Below, in pieces: positions 33,153 to 46,459 of a stretch of DNA of 64,000 nucleotides. Where the stretch lies: assembly GCA_023101725.1 (NCBI GenBank), contig JALJCO010008621.1, forward strand, positions 2,215,001 through 2,279,000, read 5' to 3'. This stretch comes from Atherinomorus stipes. Lineage: Eukaryota; Chordata; Actinopteri; Atheriniformes; Atherinidae. Made by a program: the position numbers and the translations under genes. Position 1 is the first letter of the stretch, and every line of letters starts with the position of its first letter. The notes beneath the pieces are model-generated. The model worked only from the letters and a program-made list of their open reading frames with translations, had not been told where the DNA came from and did not search any database.

Positions 33153-33156
<4 letters not shown>
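30432..33156. other. Gene-poor region with a poly-C tract
   Basis: No gene seen. It contains a C run of about 15 bases at 31026-31040, a G run near 31203-31210, and low-repeat GC-balanced blocks (for example 31230-31345) of unknown role. Confidence 0.4.
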
Positions 33157-33204
<48 letters not shown>

Positions 33205-33224
33205 GCTGTGCTGCTGTATATATA

Positions 33225-33291
<67 letters not shown>
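33157..33291. repeat. (TA)n ... (TA)n(TG)n compound microsatellite
   Basis: Two TA tracts are separated by a short GC-containing spacer (about 33201-33215), and the second runs into TG. ORFs predicted through it on both strands (Tyr-Ile and Cys-Val repeats) are artefacts. Confidence 0.95.
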
Positions 33292-33294
<3 letters not shown>

Positions 33295-33998
33295 GACTGT
33301 GTCACCAATTATTGTTAAGTCCACACATGTTTCCCACATATCCACATGTACTTTTCTTGGAGGGAGATTCCTGGACTGGATTGTAAAGGTTTGTAAAAAC
33401 AGTAGGTCATATGAAGAGAAAGGGAAAGTGAGAGGAGTAAAGGATGAGAGAAGAAGTGTTGCTGTAATCGGTATATTTTGAGATTAATACACAACTCGTG
33501 TCATGCTATCTTCTATGCAGGAAATTACTGTCAAGTTTATGTATCTTCTTTTATTCTTCTTCTATGGCTCGCTTCCATTCTTCTCCACCACTGTGGTCAC
33601 TCTTTCCATCCTTTCGCTCGTCACTCAGGCCTATAGCCTCTTTTCCCTGCTTTCTTTTGAATTATTAACTCCCAAGCTCAGTGGAGTGAATGGGTACTGC
33701 TGAGTAGACACTGCACAGATCCGGCTTCTCGTTGCTCAGATTTTCAACATTAAAGGGATTGCGTTGCTGGTCTCACTAGCACGTTTTCCCCTTTGCACCC
33801 TCACTTCACACACACATCCAAATGCGTTTATATTAACCAGCAGTGCATACATAAAGTTTTTGAAATTTTGATATGATTCAGACAGATTTTAAAATGGATT
33901 TAGTTGGGTTTTTTCTCATGAATCTCCACATCAGGTTTTGTAATGCCACAGCAACAATTTAGAGACTTGTGCTTTATTTATTATTTATCAAAATAATA
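33292..33998. other. Intergenic DNA, no gene seen
   Basis: No exon-like structure or defined repeat ends. Confidence 0.4.
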
Positions 33999-34006
33999 GA
34001 TTGAAG

Positions 34007-34213
34007 CACTGTTCCCCAGCTCTGGTCCTCAGGACCCACTGCCCTGCATTTCTTCTGTGTTCCTACTCCAACACCTGATTCAGACGCGTGAACTTCCTCA
34101 GTTCTTTGCAGGCCTTTTAATGAGCCATCCATTTGATTCCAGTGTGAAAAATTAGGGTTGCCTCCAAGACATGCATGGCAGTGGGTCCTGAGGACTGAAG
34201 TTGGAAAACACTG
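34007..34213. mobile_element. hAT MITE, 207 bp
   Basis: The ends CACTGTTCCCCAGC and CAGTGTTTTCCAAC (right end, reverse complement) fit the hAT/Charlie terminal consensus. It is flanked by a perfect 8-bp duplication GATTGAAG (33999-34006 and 34214-34221). The inner part is also partly palindromic (GTCCTCAGGACCCACTGCC with its inverse). It belongs to the same family as the copy at 52796-53017, with which it shares a GAGCCATYCATTTGATTC block. Confidence 0.9.
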
Positions 34214-34221
34214 GATTGAAG

Positions 34222-36397
34222 CATCCCATTTGCATGAGCATATAAACTCTTTGACTTCACTGTAAGCTCCTTCAAATGCTTTTACAACTTAACTGGAGTC
34301 CAGCTTGGCCAACCTATAACTGTGCACACCTAAAAAACGCTCATAGCAAAGTTTCAAAGATGATGTTGTATGCCAGGTTAAAAAAGTCTGTGAAATAAGT
34401 GAGATCCAGAGTTTCTATATGGAAAAGGGAAAACCCCCCATAAAATACTACTGGTGCAGCAACACAAACCATCTTTCTCTGAAGGGTGCAATACAGCTGC
34501 TTAGAAGTGTCCAAAAGGCACCTTAGTGACTTTAAAACTATAAGAAGCTAAATATTTAACTGACTACAACATTAAGCAGGAAAAAGTCTCTGAGTACCAC
34601 CTTATTAATATCATACTTGCAGTTTGATATTTGCAATGAATGTATATTCTGTGTGGAGCTTTTCTGTGACACTCGCAGACTTGTCCCGTTGAAGGGAACA
34701 GCATGCATAGAAACGATTATCAATCCTGATTGAACCTTTTGATCAGCTCCTCCCATTTTCTGCTAGGCTTTTATTTACATTTTTTAACATTGAATTTTTT
34801 TTTACAATTTACAATTATCAATGAGGAGCACACTGGGCAACTAGTATCTTGTTTAAACATATTTCAGCCTGTCAAGTGAGAAAGCTGGGGATTGACTTAG
34901 CAAGCCTATGAGTTAAGGACAACCACGCTACCTCCTGAGTTATGGCAGGATGAAGCAGAGCAAACCACCAAAGTTTCGACCTGAAACCCATTAGCGCATC
35001 CCTGAAGAGAACTAACACTAGTCGTGCACTGATGCTCCACGTTCAACTTGGTGATGCCTCGGCCAAGAAGAGTGGGAGATAATATCAAAGGAAGTTTCAA
35101 CCAAATATAATTTACAGGAAGACTTCAGGCTGTCACTGCAGTCAAAGGTGATTTAACAACTACTATTGCTGAATAAGAGATCTGGAGATTTATGCAAATC
35201 ACACTAGCAGCCTAATTTTGAGATGCCCATGTGGTAATGATGTGCATTTCTCTAAGTACTAAATCCACAATAACAGAGTATTGAAAACTTGAAAAAGTCT
35301 AAAAACATTCAGTATCACAACCTTCCATTATAATAAACAGCTGATGAGTTGAACAGGGAGACAAACAGACAAGCAATGATGTCCTTTTCCAGCATTCTTT
35401 CACCGTAGAGCTGCAGGCCTCCCGTGGAGCAGCCGCCCACTCGCCCTGCTTACTTCTCCCCAGGCAGCCTCTATCTCTTCTGGGTTCCCAGAGCAATGAT
35501 TAACCCTGGTTCTGATCAATGCTTCTGCTGACTCTGATACATCACTTGAGCCTTGCAGCTGCCATGTAAAGGAAGCGTCAACGCTGTGCTGCTCATGACA
35601 GAGTATATCCACTCCATCACATGCATGAGGGCATACACACAGGCACACACACACAGGGGTGGTCAAAATAACAAGGGCAGCTGACAATACATGCAACAGT
35701 AGTGTGGTTCTTTCTCATTTTTGTCTGACAAAAATCATTTTCCTTGTCCCTGCTTTTTCAGGATTAAAACTGGTTTAAGGTTACTTACAAGTTTAACTGA
35801 ACCTGAAATTCAGGGTGATATTTTTTTTATTAAATGATGTTTTGATGAGCAATTTCTGAAGAGGGGTATGCGGAGAAAACATGGGCATAAAGAGGGCTAA
35901 CAAGAATGAGATAAACAAAAAAACAAATATAAAGGAAGGAAAGCTGAGAGGGATTGTTGCTCATCACCTCGTGGTTCTTTACCTCGACAGCAGGGAAAAC
36001 CCTGATTTCCTGAAGATGACAGGAAACACAATAGCAGAGTGTTCTGTCAGCACATCCTACTCACAGAGCAGGTTAATGATTCGGTAGCCACAGCTGAGCT
36101 GGAGAGAGGGATGAGCAGAGGGAAGGAAAAGAGGAGGGAACTGGCATTCAGCTACACTTAGGCCATCATTACAGCTGCATTAAGGATGATGGTGTGTTTT
36201 TGTCATTTTAATTATCTTTAATCTGATCTCTTCATACTTGGGCCATTTGTTAAAGAGGCAGAACAAAAACTACATGTCACACATGTTTGCAATGCATCCA
36301 CATAATGTCATATGACTAACTTAGCAAGGTGTTCTGTGACTTGAATAGTTTGTCAGCTGAGAAGAACAAGAATGGTCTCTGTTTGAACCAAAAGATA
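34222..36397. other. Gene-poor region, no gene seen
   Basis: No coding exon recognised. About 35395-35640 is low in repeats and GC-balanced but has no identifiable function. Short CA runs occur near 35635-35655. Confidence 0.4.
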
Positions 36398-36405
36398 CAT
36401 TAAAG

Positions 36406-36866
36406 CAGGGGTCTGCAACCTGCAGCTCCGAAGCTGACCTTCCACTATGGCTCTCTGGAAAAATGATAAAGAACCAACTGATGTTCTTAAACATAGATAG
36501 ATACATTGACAAATGCAGGTTTTAGAATTTTTTTCATTAGTAATTGTACGAGGTTTCACTACATAAAGACACTAAAAGTACCAGTAATATTTTTCTATAC
36601 CTATTTTTTTGTCACTTGCTTGGAAATGTTTTTTTCTTAACATACTGTAGTTTTTCAGTCATATCTACACCCCACAGAAGTGAGTGCGTCTATCCTATTT
36701 TTGCAAGTGTTAAAAAAAAACTTAAATGTAAATAAAATTGCAGCTCTTTAAATTTTTGAGCAAATTTCCCATAGATATTTAAGAAATTATAGGTTGCCTT
36801 TTTTTCAAAGGTTCTTTAACATTTGCAGCTCTAAAAAGTCTAGATGGTAAACTTCGTAGACCCCTG
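36406..36866. mobile_element. hAT-type element, 461 bp
   Basis: The ends CAGGGGTCTGCAACC and CAGGGGTCTACGAAG (right end, reverse complement) are flanked by 8-bp duplications CATTAAAG (36398-36405) and CTTTAGAG (36867-36874), matching at 6 of 8 positions. The interior repeats GCAGCTC motifs near both ends and has no transposase, so the copy is non-autonomous. Confidence 0.78.
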
Positions 36867-37157
36867 CTTTAGAGAGTTAGTTTTCCACATGTTGTTGTTG
36901 GGGTGCTTTGGTTCAACAATGATTTCTGCATTACATGAACTTGCATCACTTTAGAATATTTATTCTAAAATATCTAGAGCCCAGTTTCCAAAACTGTTGA
37001 GATGTTGTGTGAAATGTAAATAAAAACTGAGGGTGATCAATTGCAGATTTCTAAATCCTTTTACTCGAAAGTTGTTTTGTGTCAAGCCCCAATCACTCAC
37101 TCACAAAAACGCATGAAAAGCAGGCTGCTTATCATGTTGTGCCTGGCATGAAGTAGG

Positions 37158-37183
37158 TCTTCTTCTTCTTCTTCTTCTTCTTC
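37158..37183. repeat. (TCT)n microsatellite
   Basis: About eight TCT units in a row. Confidence 0.9.
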
Positions 37184-37489
37184 CTCAGCGGTTGGCATCC
37201 AGCTTAATGGTGCATTACCACCCTGAAATAGGTCTGAAAAATAAAATCATTAACTTGAAAATGACCTTTTGCTATTTGTTGATAGAGAATATCAGGAACC
37301 TTTTTATTGAACACCATGTTGTCAGTACAACAGTTCTTAGCCGCAGGTGACAGTTTACAGCAGAGCTGTGTTGCTATGATATGTGCAGAATGTAGTTGTC
37401 TTGCTTGCTAAAATAAATAATGCATCTAAGAGAAAGATATGGATGAAAGAATGGTGTTTTCTAACCTATACAGCATTGCTTCAGTAGTA

Positions 37490-37745
37490 ATTCAGTGTTA
37501 ATGGTCCCACTGGTGGGTTCAGTTTGGGTGCTCTCCAGGTAGCCTGGTTTCATCCAGCAGTACAAAGACATGCATGTTTTGTTAATTGGTCACAGTAAAT
37601 TCTCCCTGGGAGTGAGTGTGAGCAAGTGTGGTTATTTGTCTGTGTTGGCTTTGTAAAAGACTGGCAACCTGTCCAGGGTGTACCCTGCCTCTCACCTTAG
37701 GATAGGCTTCCCCCACAACCCTGCATTTGAATAAGCTGTATAGGA
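37490..37745 (+). repeat. Degenerate tRNA-derived SINE-like repeat
   Basis: It contains the blocks AAAGACATGCATG, TTAATTGGTCACAGTAAATT, CTGTCCAGGGTGTACCCTGC and GATAGGCT in the same order as the better copy at 46945-47329. The promoter-like head is decayed. Confidence 0.65.
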
Positions 37746-37869
37746 AATGGTTCCTTAATAGATCTGCACTCTCGCCACATTATGTCCACACCAGTACATA
37801 GATGCTTGCTTGAAATTATTTTTGATATCAAATCTGATTTTTCCTCTCTTTAATTTATCCTGGAAGAAT

Positions 37870-37992
37870 CAGTCAGTTAGTCATTTTCTGTACCGCTTAT
37901 CCAGTTCAGGGTCGCAGGGGTTGCTGGAGCCTATCCATCAGGCGAGAGGCAGGGTACACCCTGGACAGGTCGCCAGTCTATCGCACCTGGAA
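37870..37992 (-). repeat. SINE-like repeat, 3' fragment
   Basis: An inverted 3' part of the same repeat family, with CTGTACCGCTTATCCAGTTC, GGTCGCAGGGG and CAGGGTACACCCTGGACAGG. It is truncated before the head. Confidence 0.65.
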
Positions 37993-40900
37993 GAAGCAGC
38001 ATCCTTGATTTCCAAACAATATTTATCATTTTGAGCTGTCATAGCTGCAGTAGTCTGTTTTTAATTAACCCCTGGTACCAGACATCCCGTGGACAGGACG
38101 TGACAGATAATTATGTATACTACTCATTCGCAATTCCTACATGTTATGCACCATTGGATAGCTAAGATTCTTGAGATGTGAATGATGTATACCTTTCCAG
38201 GCAACAATTGTAACTGTATATTCACCAAACACTTGTTTCAGACCAGTTGCAAATACAATTTAACCTTTGAAGCCATACTGTACTCCAGTAGCGGATGATT
38301 CTGCAACAAAACTGTCCTGTTACATCTGCATCGGTCCAGTGAAAGAAGTGCGGTATAGTTAGTCCACAGCAAGTCTATTATCCATGAAAACATGTTTTAG
38401 GCAAAAAAATTGCAGGATTTTAAGGGGTTATATCTCAATTTAATTTTTAATCTTTTGTTTAATTTTTAAACATTTATAAAAAATGTGTTAATAGCATCAA
38501 AGTCCAACATGAAAAGCAGGAACTTTTTTTTTCAGAAAATTCAAAAAAGAATCTCAAGTTTCACATTTAATATACTGTTTCTTCGGTGTTTAGTTAAATA
38601 TGGGAATTAAAAGATTGGCAAATCAATGTAATGAGTTTAACGTAACCTGTACAGTTTACCAGGTGAAAAGGGGAAAATGGGGTTGCATTATATAAGATTA
38701 TAAAAGGTTCACATTTTTGAGATCTGACTCAAACTTTCCCATGCCCAAGAACTAATACTGGGTAAAATTTAATATATTTTTGTTTTTACTGTTCTTTATA
38801 ATCTTTTAAAAGCTAGAGAAAGTGAAAGATGGATAGAACTTGAGGGGAATCAAACTCAGGATGCTGCAGCAAGAGCTTGGCTTTTTCACAGTGTACATGC
38901 GTTCACGTACACATTCATTATTCTATAACATATTGACTGACTGGTGGAGACTATTAACTTAATTTTTTATAACTTTTCAATTTATTGGAGTTGTGAATGC
39001 AGTTTTGTTTCCAGTTTTCAGTTGCAGTACTTACGGAAATGTGTAAAGAGATATATAGAGACAATCTGCTATCAGTAAAGTATGGGGAGAGAAGGAGTAC
39101 CTCGACCCTTCATCTCCATCTACAGATTCAGTTTTAACAAACTGCTGCACAACAATATTGCTGAGTGGTGTGCGGAAACAAAAGGGATCAAAGTTATCAT
39201 GTAGAGGAGAAAGGTGCCTTTCACAGGGCCCATACAGCCTGTCCACTCCATCTTACCAAGCCATTCACAGCAACTACCCGGAGCAGCACTCAAGACACTC
39301 CCATCCTCCCACTCCTTACACACCCCCACCCCCCTTTCTCTACTCTCATTTTTTACCCTTCATCCTTTATTTTTAACAGTTCCTCTTCTGACTTTCCACA
39401 CTCATCATTCCTTTATGAGCACGACATAAAATTATTATTTATTTCCTCCAGAAAACTCTCCCCTGATGAACTCCATCTTTTCCGTCACCACTGTCCATCC
39501 GTCTCTCCATCTGTCACCTGGTGAAGTAATCACATCCACATTTGATAAGGCTGGTTAGGTGGGTCATAAAAAGTTTATGCTTGTGATGCTGGAGTCTCAT
39601 TTATTATCCCTGCTAATGTAGCAGTTGGAAGTCGGGGGAGGAAGGGGGTGGACAGAAAGAGTGCAAGTGGTCGAGGAAGCCACCACATTAAGGGATCATT
39701 ACTCCTCTTACTATAGACCCTGTCCCTACCTCTCAATGTTAGATAAGTCCTCTTTACGCTTTATGGCCTTGATGAAGCCAGTGTGATGTATTTAAGTGTT
39801 TCTTAGCCACTAAGAGTTCAAGATGCATTGGGCACAGGACGTAGTTACCGTTCTCTAACCACAGAACTAGAAAGCACTAAGACTTATGGTTTCTCTACCG
39901 TCTTTACATACTTCTCTATTCTCTCCCTTTATTTTCTATTTTGTATTTCATATACACTATATTGCCAAACCTACAGTACATTAAGTATCAAATTTATGTT
40001 TTCAGTTGGGATTTCATTTGACAATGTTTATTGCTGTATGAAGACGAGGTCTGTTCTGTTCTAGGATAGCAGCCCATTATTGCCATTACAAACTGTAAAA
40101 TGACGCAGTTGGTTAATTTTGAAATTAGCTGCATTTTTTTTTTTTTTTACAGTGGATGGAGTACATTAAAAGGTATGTTTGTGAATCATCTTAGCTGTTT
40201 TTCATATTGGCATCAGATTCAGTGAACAAATACTTGTACTGTATATTTCCACAACAAAAATGCTTCCTATGTATCCGGAGTCTGATTATTGGGTCATAGG
40301 CCTAAAAAAACACATCCAAAGTTGGCTGTGATTGTTGTGACTTGAACTGTTCTGGTTCTGCTGCTTTCTGTACTTTATTTTCTGGATTTACAACTTCTGC
40401 ACTGTTTTTTTTTTTTTTGTGTGTGATATAATAACCTTGGTTATGAAGTTTCAGTACTGAAGAAACACACACATCATTGGCTGACAAGACAATGACCAAA
40501 TAACATGTCCCTTATCTTTGCAACACTAAAGAAAAATTTAAAGGAGTTTACTGTGGATCACTTCTCCATGATTTATACAATATATGTAAAAATGCGTAGT
40601 TTTGATGTGAGCATGCAGATGGGATATCCAAGGGGAGTGGGCATATATGAGAGTGTTAGTGTTTGGGGGAGGGGGGTACCCAGAGGCATAGATAGTGATA
40701 GATTGGCTTGGGAGAGCTATGATGCACATCCACTCATCAAGATTGATGTTCTGCCATTCTGCTTTAAGTGCAATTAAATTGGCCCCTGTGTTAAAAAGCC
40801 CGGCCGATTACGCGGCTGAGGCTGAGATTACGCTACATTTCCCTTGCGCTTTCTTCCACCTGCATTTCTGCCACAGCCACTCAGAGATTTACTTTACATT

Positions 40901-41290
40901 TTCAGCCTCTGCTGGACAGAGACTTTCATCGGAGAACATCCCGAGCTGTTCATCAGTCCCTGATTTACCGCTGTTTTTGCAGCTTGTTTTTTTCCATCTG
41001 GCCCACAAAGTAGTTTTTCAATCAATGCACCCTAAAAGTTTATAATCACTTTCTGGTTCTTGTCTTGCCGCAGAATTGATCACTTGTACATTAGTGCATG
41101 TTTAATGTGTAATAATGCACAGTGATTACTGAGAGGAAGGTCATTTAATGTCTTCATGCACAATTCTAACATAACTCATCTCTGGCTGCTAGGTTGACAA
41201 GCTTGTGTCTTTAGTCCGATAGCAACACTTTGAACTTTGAACAAGGTCAGGAAGGGAGGCATCATCACTTGTTTCATGTCTGCATAACTG
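37993..41290. other. Gene-poor region, no gene seen
   Basis: Mostly AT-rich. The segment 40780-41000 is GC-balanced and repeat-free with a weak ORF, and could be conserved non-coding DNA. A (T)n run lies at about 40135-40149. Confidence 0.35.
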
Positions 41291-41294
41291 AGCG

Positions 41295-41415
41295 GTCGTT
41301 TTTTAATTTTTTTTTTTTATTTTACCTTTATTTTACCAGGAAAAGTCCCATTGAGATTAAAAACCTCTTTTCCAAGGGAGTCCTGGCCAAGAAAATTTGA
41401 GAACTAATACAGCTG
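41295..41415. repeat. Interspersed repeat fragment
   Basis: The stretch ATTTTACCAGG AAAAGTCCCATTGAGATTAAA ... CAAGGGAGTCCTGGCCAAGA resembles a repeat common in fish genomes (pattern recognition only). Its class cannot be assigned from this piece. Confidence 0.4.
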
Positions 41416-44020
41416 GTGTGTAAACAGTTTTGATCAAACTGTCTCTGTGCATTGTGGGAAAAAAACACTCCATCAAACAACATATTCACTTAATAATGTT
41501 CTCATATTCCTGCTAGATGGAAATATTTGTAATAATTCAAATTGAATGTCGATCACAGTCCAATCCATCTCTCTTTCTGTCTCGGTCTCCATTCTGCCAC
41601 AGGCCTCGCCCACCTATGTCAGTGTCAAGTTGTTAACCCCATGTCAACAGCGGCGCAGGCCGTATTTGGACCCGGGTGATGGATGGGTCTTGGTGGACTT
41701 GTCCCACGCAAACATATTCTCAGAGTCAGCTGAGAGAGGTGCAGCGCGCGTGTGTGTCAACCCCACAACCCACACACACATGTTCACCCGCAATCACATC
41801 CCTGGACTCGGACGTGTAGTTCGCTCCTCTCTGTCACCTGCTGACACCCAGTGTCTCCAGTTTAGACCCAGATGGGTGGAGCACTGACCCCACTGTCACA
41901 AACAAGAGAGAAGTTTTTTTTTTTTCTCCTGCAAATGCTAAACTTGACCCATGTCCTCTGCATCATTACATTTTCCTTGTCAGGGCTTGACATCCTGTTC
42001 CCTTAACAAACCAGTAAAATTAACTCTGCTAACTCACCCCGAGGGAAACGGGAAATAATCAAGGGGAGGACCATTACAAATTAGCATGATTTTTTTTCTT
42101 TTGTGATCATCATGAGGAGTCTTTAAATCACTTTTTGGATATTAAAGCCATTGGCTGTTGATTCTTATTTATCTTGAAATTTACATGGAGCATAATTTTA
42201 CCACAGTTCATTTGATGTTCGGATGGCAAATTCAAATAATATTGTAAATTTGAGCTATGTTTCATCAGACCCTGTGACTTTGCAACAGCTGTCATAATAG
42301 TGAAAAAAAATTTACAAAAAATACAAAAAAAAAAACATAATATACCTGATTTGAATTTATTTAAATTGATAGTTAAAAACCTGATAGTATATACAGTATA
42401 CATCAGCATTTTTGCCATCTAGGAATAAATTGCTCGTTATTAATTTCTATTTTAAATTTGTAAGCCAACTTTTAAGTTAAAAAAAAAGAAAGAGAGAAAA
42501 CCCAGCTGCAACAATACCACACCCTGTACCGAACACATGGTTTGGGACAGAGATAGCACGGTTAGATGACTGATAGCTCATCAATATCACGAGTTCATCC
42601 AGCACCATTAGTCATCTGCAGCGCGTCCTGTCACTCCACACAGCTGCTTGCCGTCTCTTTCCTCCACCTCTCATTTTTCTCCTTCTGCCCAACTTTCTCT
42701 GTTCTTTTTATACTCTTCAACCAGCTTCTAAAGCATTCCTGTCATGGTTTATGAGGGCTCGGGGTGAAAATAGACTAAAAATAAAGGAAAAGCGGAAAGG
42801 GCAGCAGCTCATGTAGGCGGGTGAGTTAAGTTATATGCCATGTGTTCTCCTATTGGCTTTCTAAGTTGTGGGGGGGGGGGGTCATAATGTGTTGCGTTGT
42901 CCACTCCAACTCAGAGGGTCAGATCAACCAGGAGTTTCTCTTTGCAGCGGTCCCCTCACAGGGCACAATGGCAGGGGCGATCCATCATTTCTGTCCCTAA
43001 CAGAGAGGGGGTCAGTGGGGGTGGAGGCCACAGAGCTGATCCTGACTCTGGCTGGCTGATGGAGGGTTATGGAGAACAGGATGGGGCTGGTTAATCTTTA
43101 ACCATCTCTCTTCCTACACACTGAAGACACCATTCTCTGTGGTGGGAGATTCTGATGTTTCGTCATCCCGAGATCCGTGACCCGCCGCCCACTGGGACCC
43201 CGTCTCACCCACTCTCAGCCCTGCGCCCAGCTGCTTCAATATGGATTGCTACAGCAGACTGTTGGCCGTAGCGTGGGAAGAAAAGTGACGAAGGTCTCCT
43301 CTCCATCTGTACATGGAGCAAGCGCTTATATTAACCCAGCCCTCTGCACGTGCCATACAGCCCTCTGATATACTAACCAAGACTTCATATTCGAAGCGCT
43401 CTGTCCTCTTTGTCTGCGGAGCCGTTGCATCCAATGTTGACACGTTTTCACAGTGGATCAATAGAAGTCGGCAGGGGTTAGTCCGGAGGACACCGTGGTT
43501 ACACTATGAAAAATGATGGCCTGTCTTTTGATAGTCATTTAATACACAGTTGCACACTTTGATAGAATTTGGCAAAAGGTGCTCCCCAGTGAGTTAACAA
43601 TGTGTACTGAAATCATATTTCCATGTCGGCCCATTCAATCTTGTCCCCATGTTCCAGGAAAAATTTGCGGTGACAAATGGGACGTGAGCAGACTCTGGTT
43701 GGCTGAGGGTCACATCAGGTGCAGAGCATGTTGGAGGTGTTATAACCCAATGTGTTCCTGTTCACTGGTCCAATCATCTTCATTGATTGAGGCAATGATT
43801 GAAAGGGTCTCACCTTTTTTTATGATGCCAAAGGGAGGAGCAGAAGGCTGAAGTGGATAAACCATAAAGGAAAAAAACAAAAATGACAAATAATCTACTA
43901 ACAATCTGATCTGTTGATACATACATCACAACATTATTTTTTCAATTAATATTTCACGTTAAAAATAAGTCCAGGACGTCAGCTTAAAGGAATTTTTGAG
44001 CATTCCTCTATGCAGAACAG
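41416..44020. other. Gene-poor region, no gene seen
   Basis: An ORF of 113 codons at 41546-41887 and several around 42870-43520 have no recognisable domains or splice context. The blocks 41600-41890 and 42890-43500 are GC-balanced and repeat-poor. A poly-G run lies near 42869-42880. Confidence 0.35.
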
Positions 44021-45255
44021 TTTAGGCTACTTCTACACTAACACGGCCAAGGTTATCCAGGGTAAATCCCACCTACGCTTATACCTGTCCACACACACAC
44101 AATGTATGCGAAAAAAGGGGCATTAATTTGATGAATCCGATAATGCTGCAATCGCGTGTTGCCTTTTCTTCAGGTATTCTTGTGTGATCTTTACAAGCGC
44201 CTCCACATGTAAAATACGAAGCAGCAAAGTCACGTCTGAATGATCCGCCTCCATCTTGCTATTGTTTACGTTTTTTTTTTACATTTATTTACAATTATGT
44301 TCTCAAATAAATCAAAGGAATACAATCCGCCATAAGAACAAGAACAAAAGCAGACTAAGAAATTAAACAAATGAAAATACAAAACAGGATGAAGCAGAAA
44401 ATAACATACAACAAAAAAGAACTGTTTACATGGTCACCCGCTGATGAGCTGGTTGTAGCACGGCGTATTCTTTATGACGTCACTTCCTTACCGAACTCAG
44501 TTTTTAAACGCCTAATGAGTCTACACCAATCCAAGAGCAGGAGATTCAAGAATTAGACGGCACACTTAGCTATGTAAAAAAATATCCGGAGAGGGGAACC
44601 TTAAAGGAATAGTACACCCACAGAATGATGTTCATTCATTTTCTACTCACCCTCATGCTGAGCAAGACACATTTTTAATATCTCAAATGCAGCTGGAGAT
44701 CGGACAGGTTTTTGTTTTCCCCCCAACCTAATGGAGTTAACCGGCGACTGAACCAAAAAGGTCCATAAAAGTTCATAAAAACTTGGCAATATTCCTCCAT
44801 ACTGCTCGTCCAATGTAATCCAAGTGTCCTGAGTGGGTAGAATCCATAATTTACTCCCAATGAAATCATTTAGTATATTCTAATAGCTTAAAAAGTAAAG
44901 CAGATGTAGTACTGTTTAAGCTATGAAATATACTCAGGACACTTGGATTACAGTGGACGAGCAGTATGGAGGAATATTGCCAAGTTTTTGTGAACTTTTA
45001 TGGACCTTTTTGGATCAGGCACCAATGAACTCCATCATATTAAAGTTGGAGGAAAACGAAAACCTGTCCAATCTCTGGCTGCATTTGAGATCCATCCTCC
45101 AGAGTCTTGCTCAGCACGAGGGTGAGTAGAAAATGAATGCACAACATTCCGTGGGTGTACTATTCCTTTATACGATAGGCGTGGCCGAGACAGGGTATTG
45201 GCTAGATATTTGTACATTCAAGCACTTACACGGCCCGGTGTAGACGTGGCCTTAA
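44021..45255. mobile_element. DNA element with a nested foldback MITE
   Basis: The left end TTTAGGCTACTTCTACACTA and the right end (reverse complement TTTAAGGCCACGTCTACACC) look like imperfect terminal repeats of one older element. Its middle is occupied by the TTAA-flanked foldback at 44601-45171, which must have inserted later. The exact ends and the target duplication of the outer element are not resolved. Confidence 0.45.
44601..45171. mobile_element. TTAA-flanked foldback MITE
   Basis: The ends TTAAAGGAATAGTACACCCA and (reverse complement of the right end) ATAAAGGAATAGTACACCCA match. The arms of about 250 bp each are inverted copies (for example GTCCATAAAAGTTCATAAAA on the left against AACTTTTATGGACC on the right), with a loop of roughly 50 bases around 44885-44930. 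The small mirror-image ORFs on the two strands come from this inversion and are not genes. Confidence 0.8.
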
Positions 45256-46455
45256 AGCTCGGGTTGGCAATGTTGGAAAAACGGTTAGAAAAGGCTCCAT
45301 TTTCAAAAACACACCACCGTCACACACCACGCCTTCAGAGCCCAGGGACATGTGCACCAATGTTTTATGAGCAGGTTAACCGATAACAGCCGAGTGGATA
45401 GCTTGTTAGCTTGCTAGTAAGCAGCTGACAAAACGCATTTCTAAGAGCCTTATCACTCACCTCCAACTCTCTCTGCGGTGTAAAAAGTCCACACTGCAAA
45501 TGTCAATGCCTCTAAGACTTGATCCTTATCTGTGTTTTGTTTTGGTTTGGTTTTTGGTGCAGCAGCAGTTAGCAGTCCGTTAGACATATTCGTTTACAGT
45601 GAGCAGCGCACAGAGCCATGCACATGGGGGACGGGGAGAGGGGAGAGACAGAAATGAGACATAAAGGCATCGATTCGTTCTTTCTATACGCTGTGAATGA
45701 CCAATTCCTGCCTTTAGCGTGCATGGCAGGGGTTGGTCAGAGTTTTTACAGAACTGCAGCTCTCACAGAGGTCTGACTTTTTTCCTTCCTTTTTATGAAT
45801 ACATGATGTATTGACAACTGTCAGGATGGAAGAACCATTTCACCCAGTATAACAAAGACTGTTTCTGAACAGGATTACCAATTCTGGTTTTAAACTCTAC
45901 AATGCTGGTAGATTTACTTTCACAAACGAACAGCTTCAGGTCCTTCTTTAGCATTTCAGGCCTATGACCTGTCCACGATATGATGTAGGCTAATGTAATT
46001 CTTTTTTGGAACATTTTTCAGTATAAAAGCATGTTGTCTTGTTCCATTTTGCACGTCATCCTCAATCCATACACAAATGTTCCAACATTTCCTTCTGAAT
46101 AAACTAATGACAAAAGTAGATTTCTACAGTTAATTAGGTGTGTCCCATCCACTGAAGCTATTAAGATCTAAATGCCTCCAATGGCATTTAAGAGTACCTA
46201 ACTTCTTTAGCATTTGAAGTGTTTTGTTATTTATTTTTAGATACTCATTTTAGAACTACCATATTTATATCTGCAACCCTGTTTTTAACTTTTTATCATT
46301 ATTTTATTTCTTTTCATTGCCAAAATGTTGTGTGCAGCACTTTTGTCAAGTCTTTATGTTTTGAATGTGCTTTTTGAATATATTTGAGTTGATTTGATTG
46401 AATTTTGACTAATCCCTCTTGGCTCAGATTAAGCTTACCATGTTTTACAGATGGG
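45256..46455. other. Intergenic DNA, no gene seen
   Basis: No coding exon recognised. Segments near 45255-45300 and 45715-45745 (GGGTTGGCAATG and GGGGTTGGTCAG) hint at a decayed repeat but do not pair convincingly. Confidence 0.35.
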
Positions 46456-46459
46456 GAAA

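Noticed and set aside
33085..33481. ORFs with Tyr-Ile and Cys-Val repeats
   Set aside because: They are produced by the (TA)n(TG)n tract at 33157-33291.
41546..41887. Plus-strand ORF of 113 codons
   Set aside because: No recognisable domain. A possible acceptor near 41603 has no matching donor, so chance is more likely.
44675..45129. Mirror-image ORFs on opposite strands with similar peptides
   Set aside because: They arise from the two inverted arms of the foldback MITE 44601-45171, not from duplicated genes.
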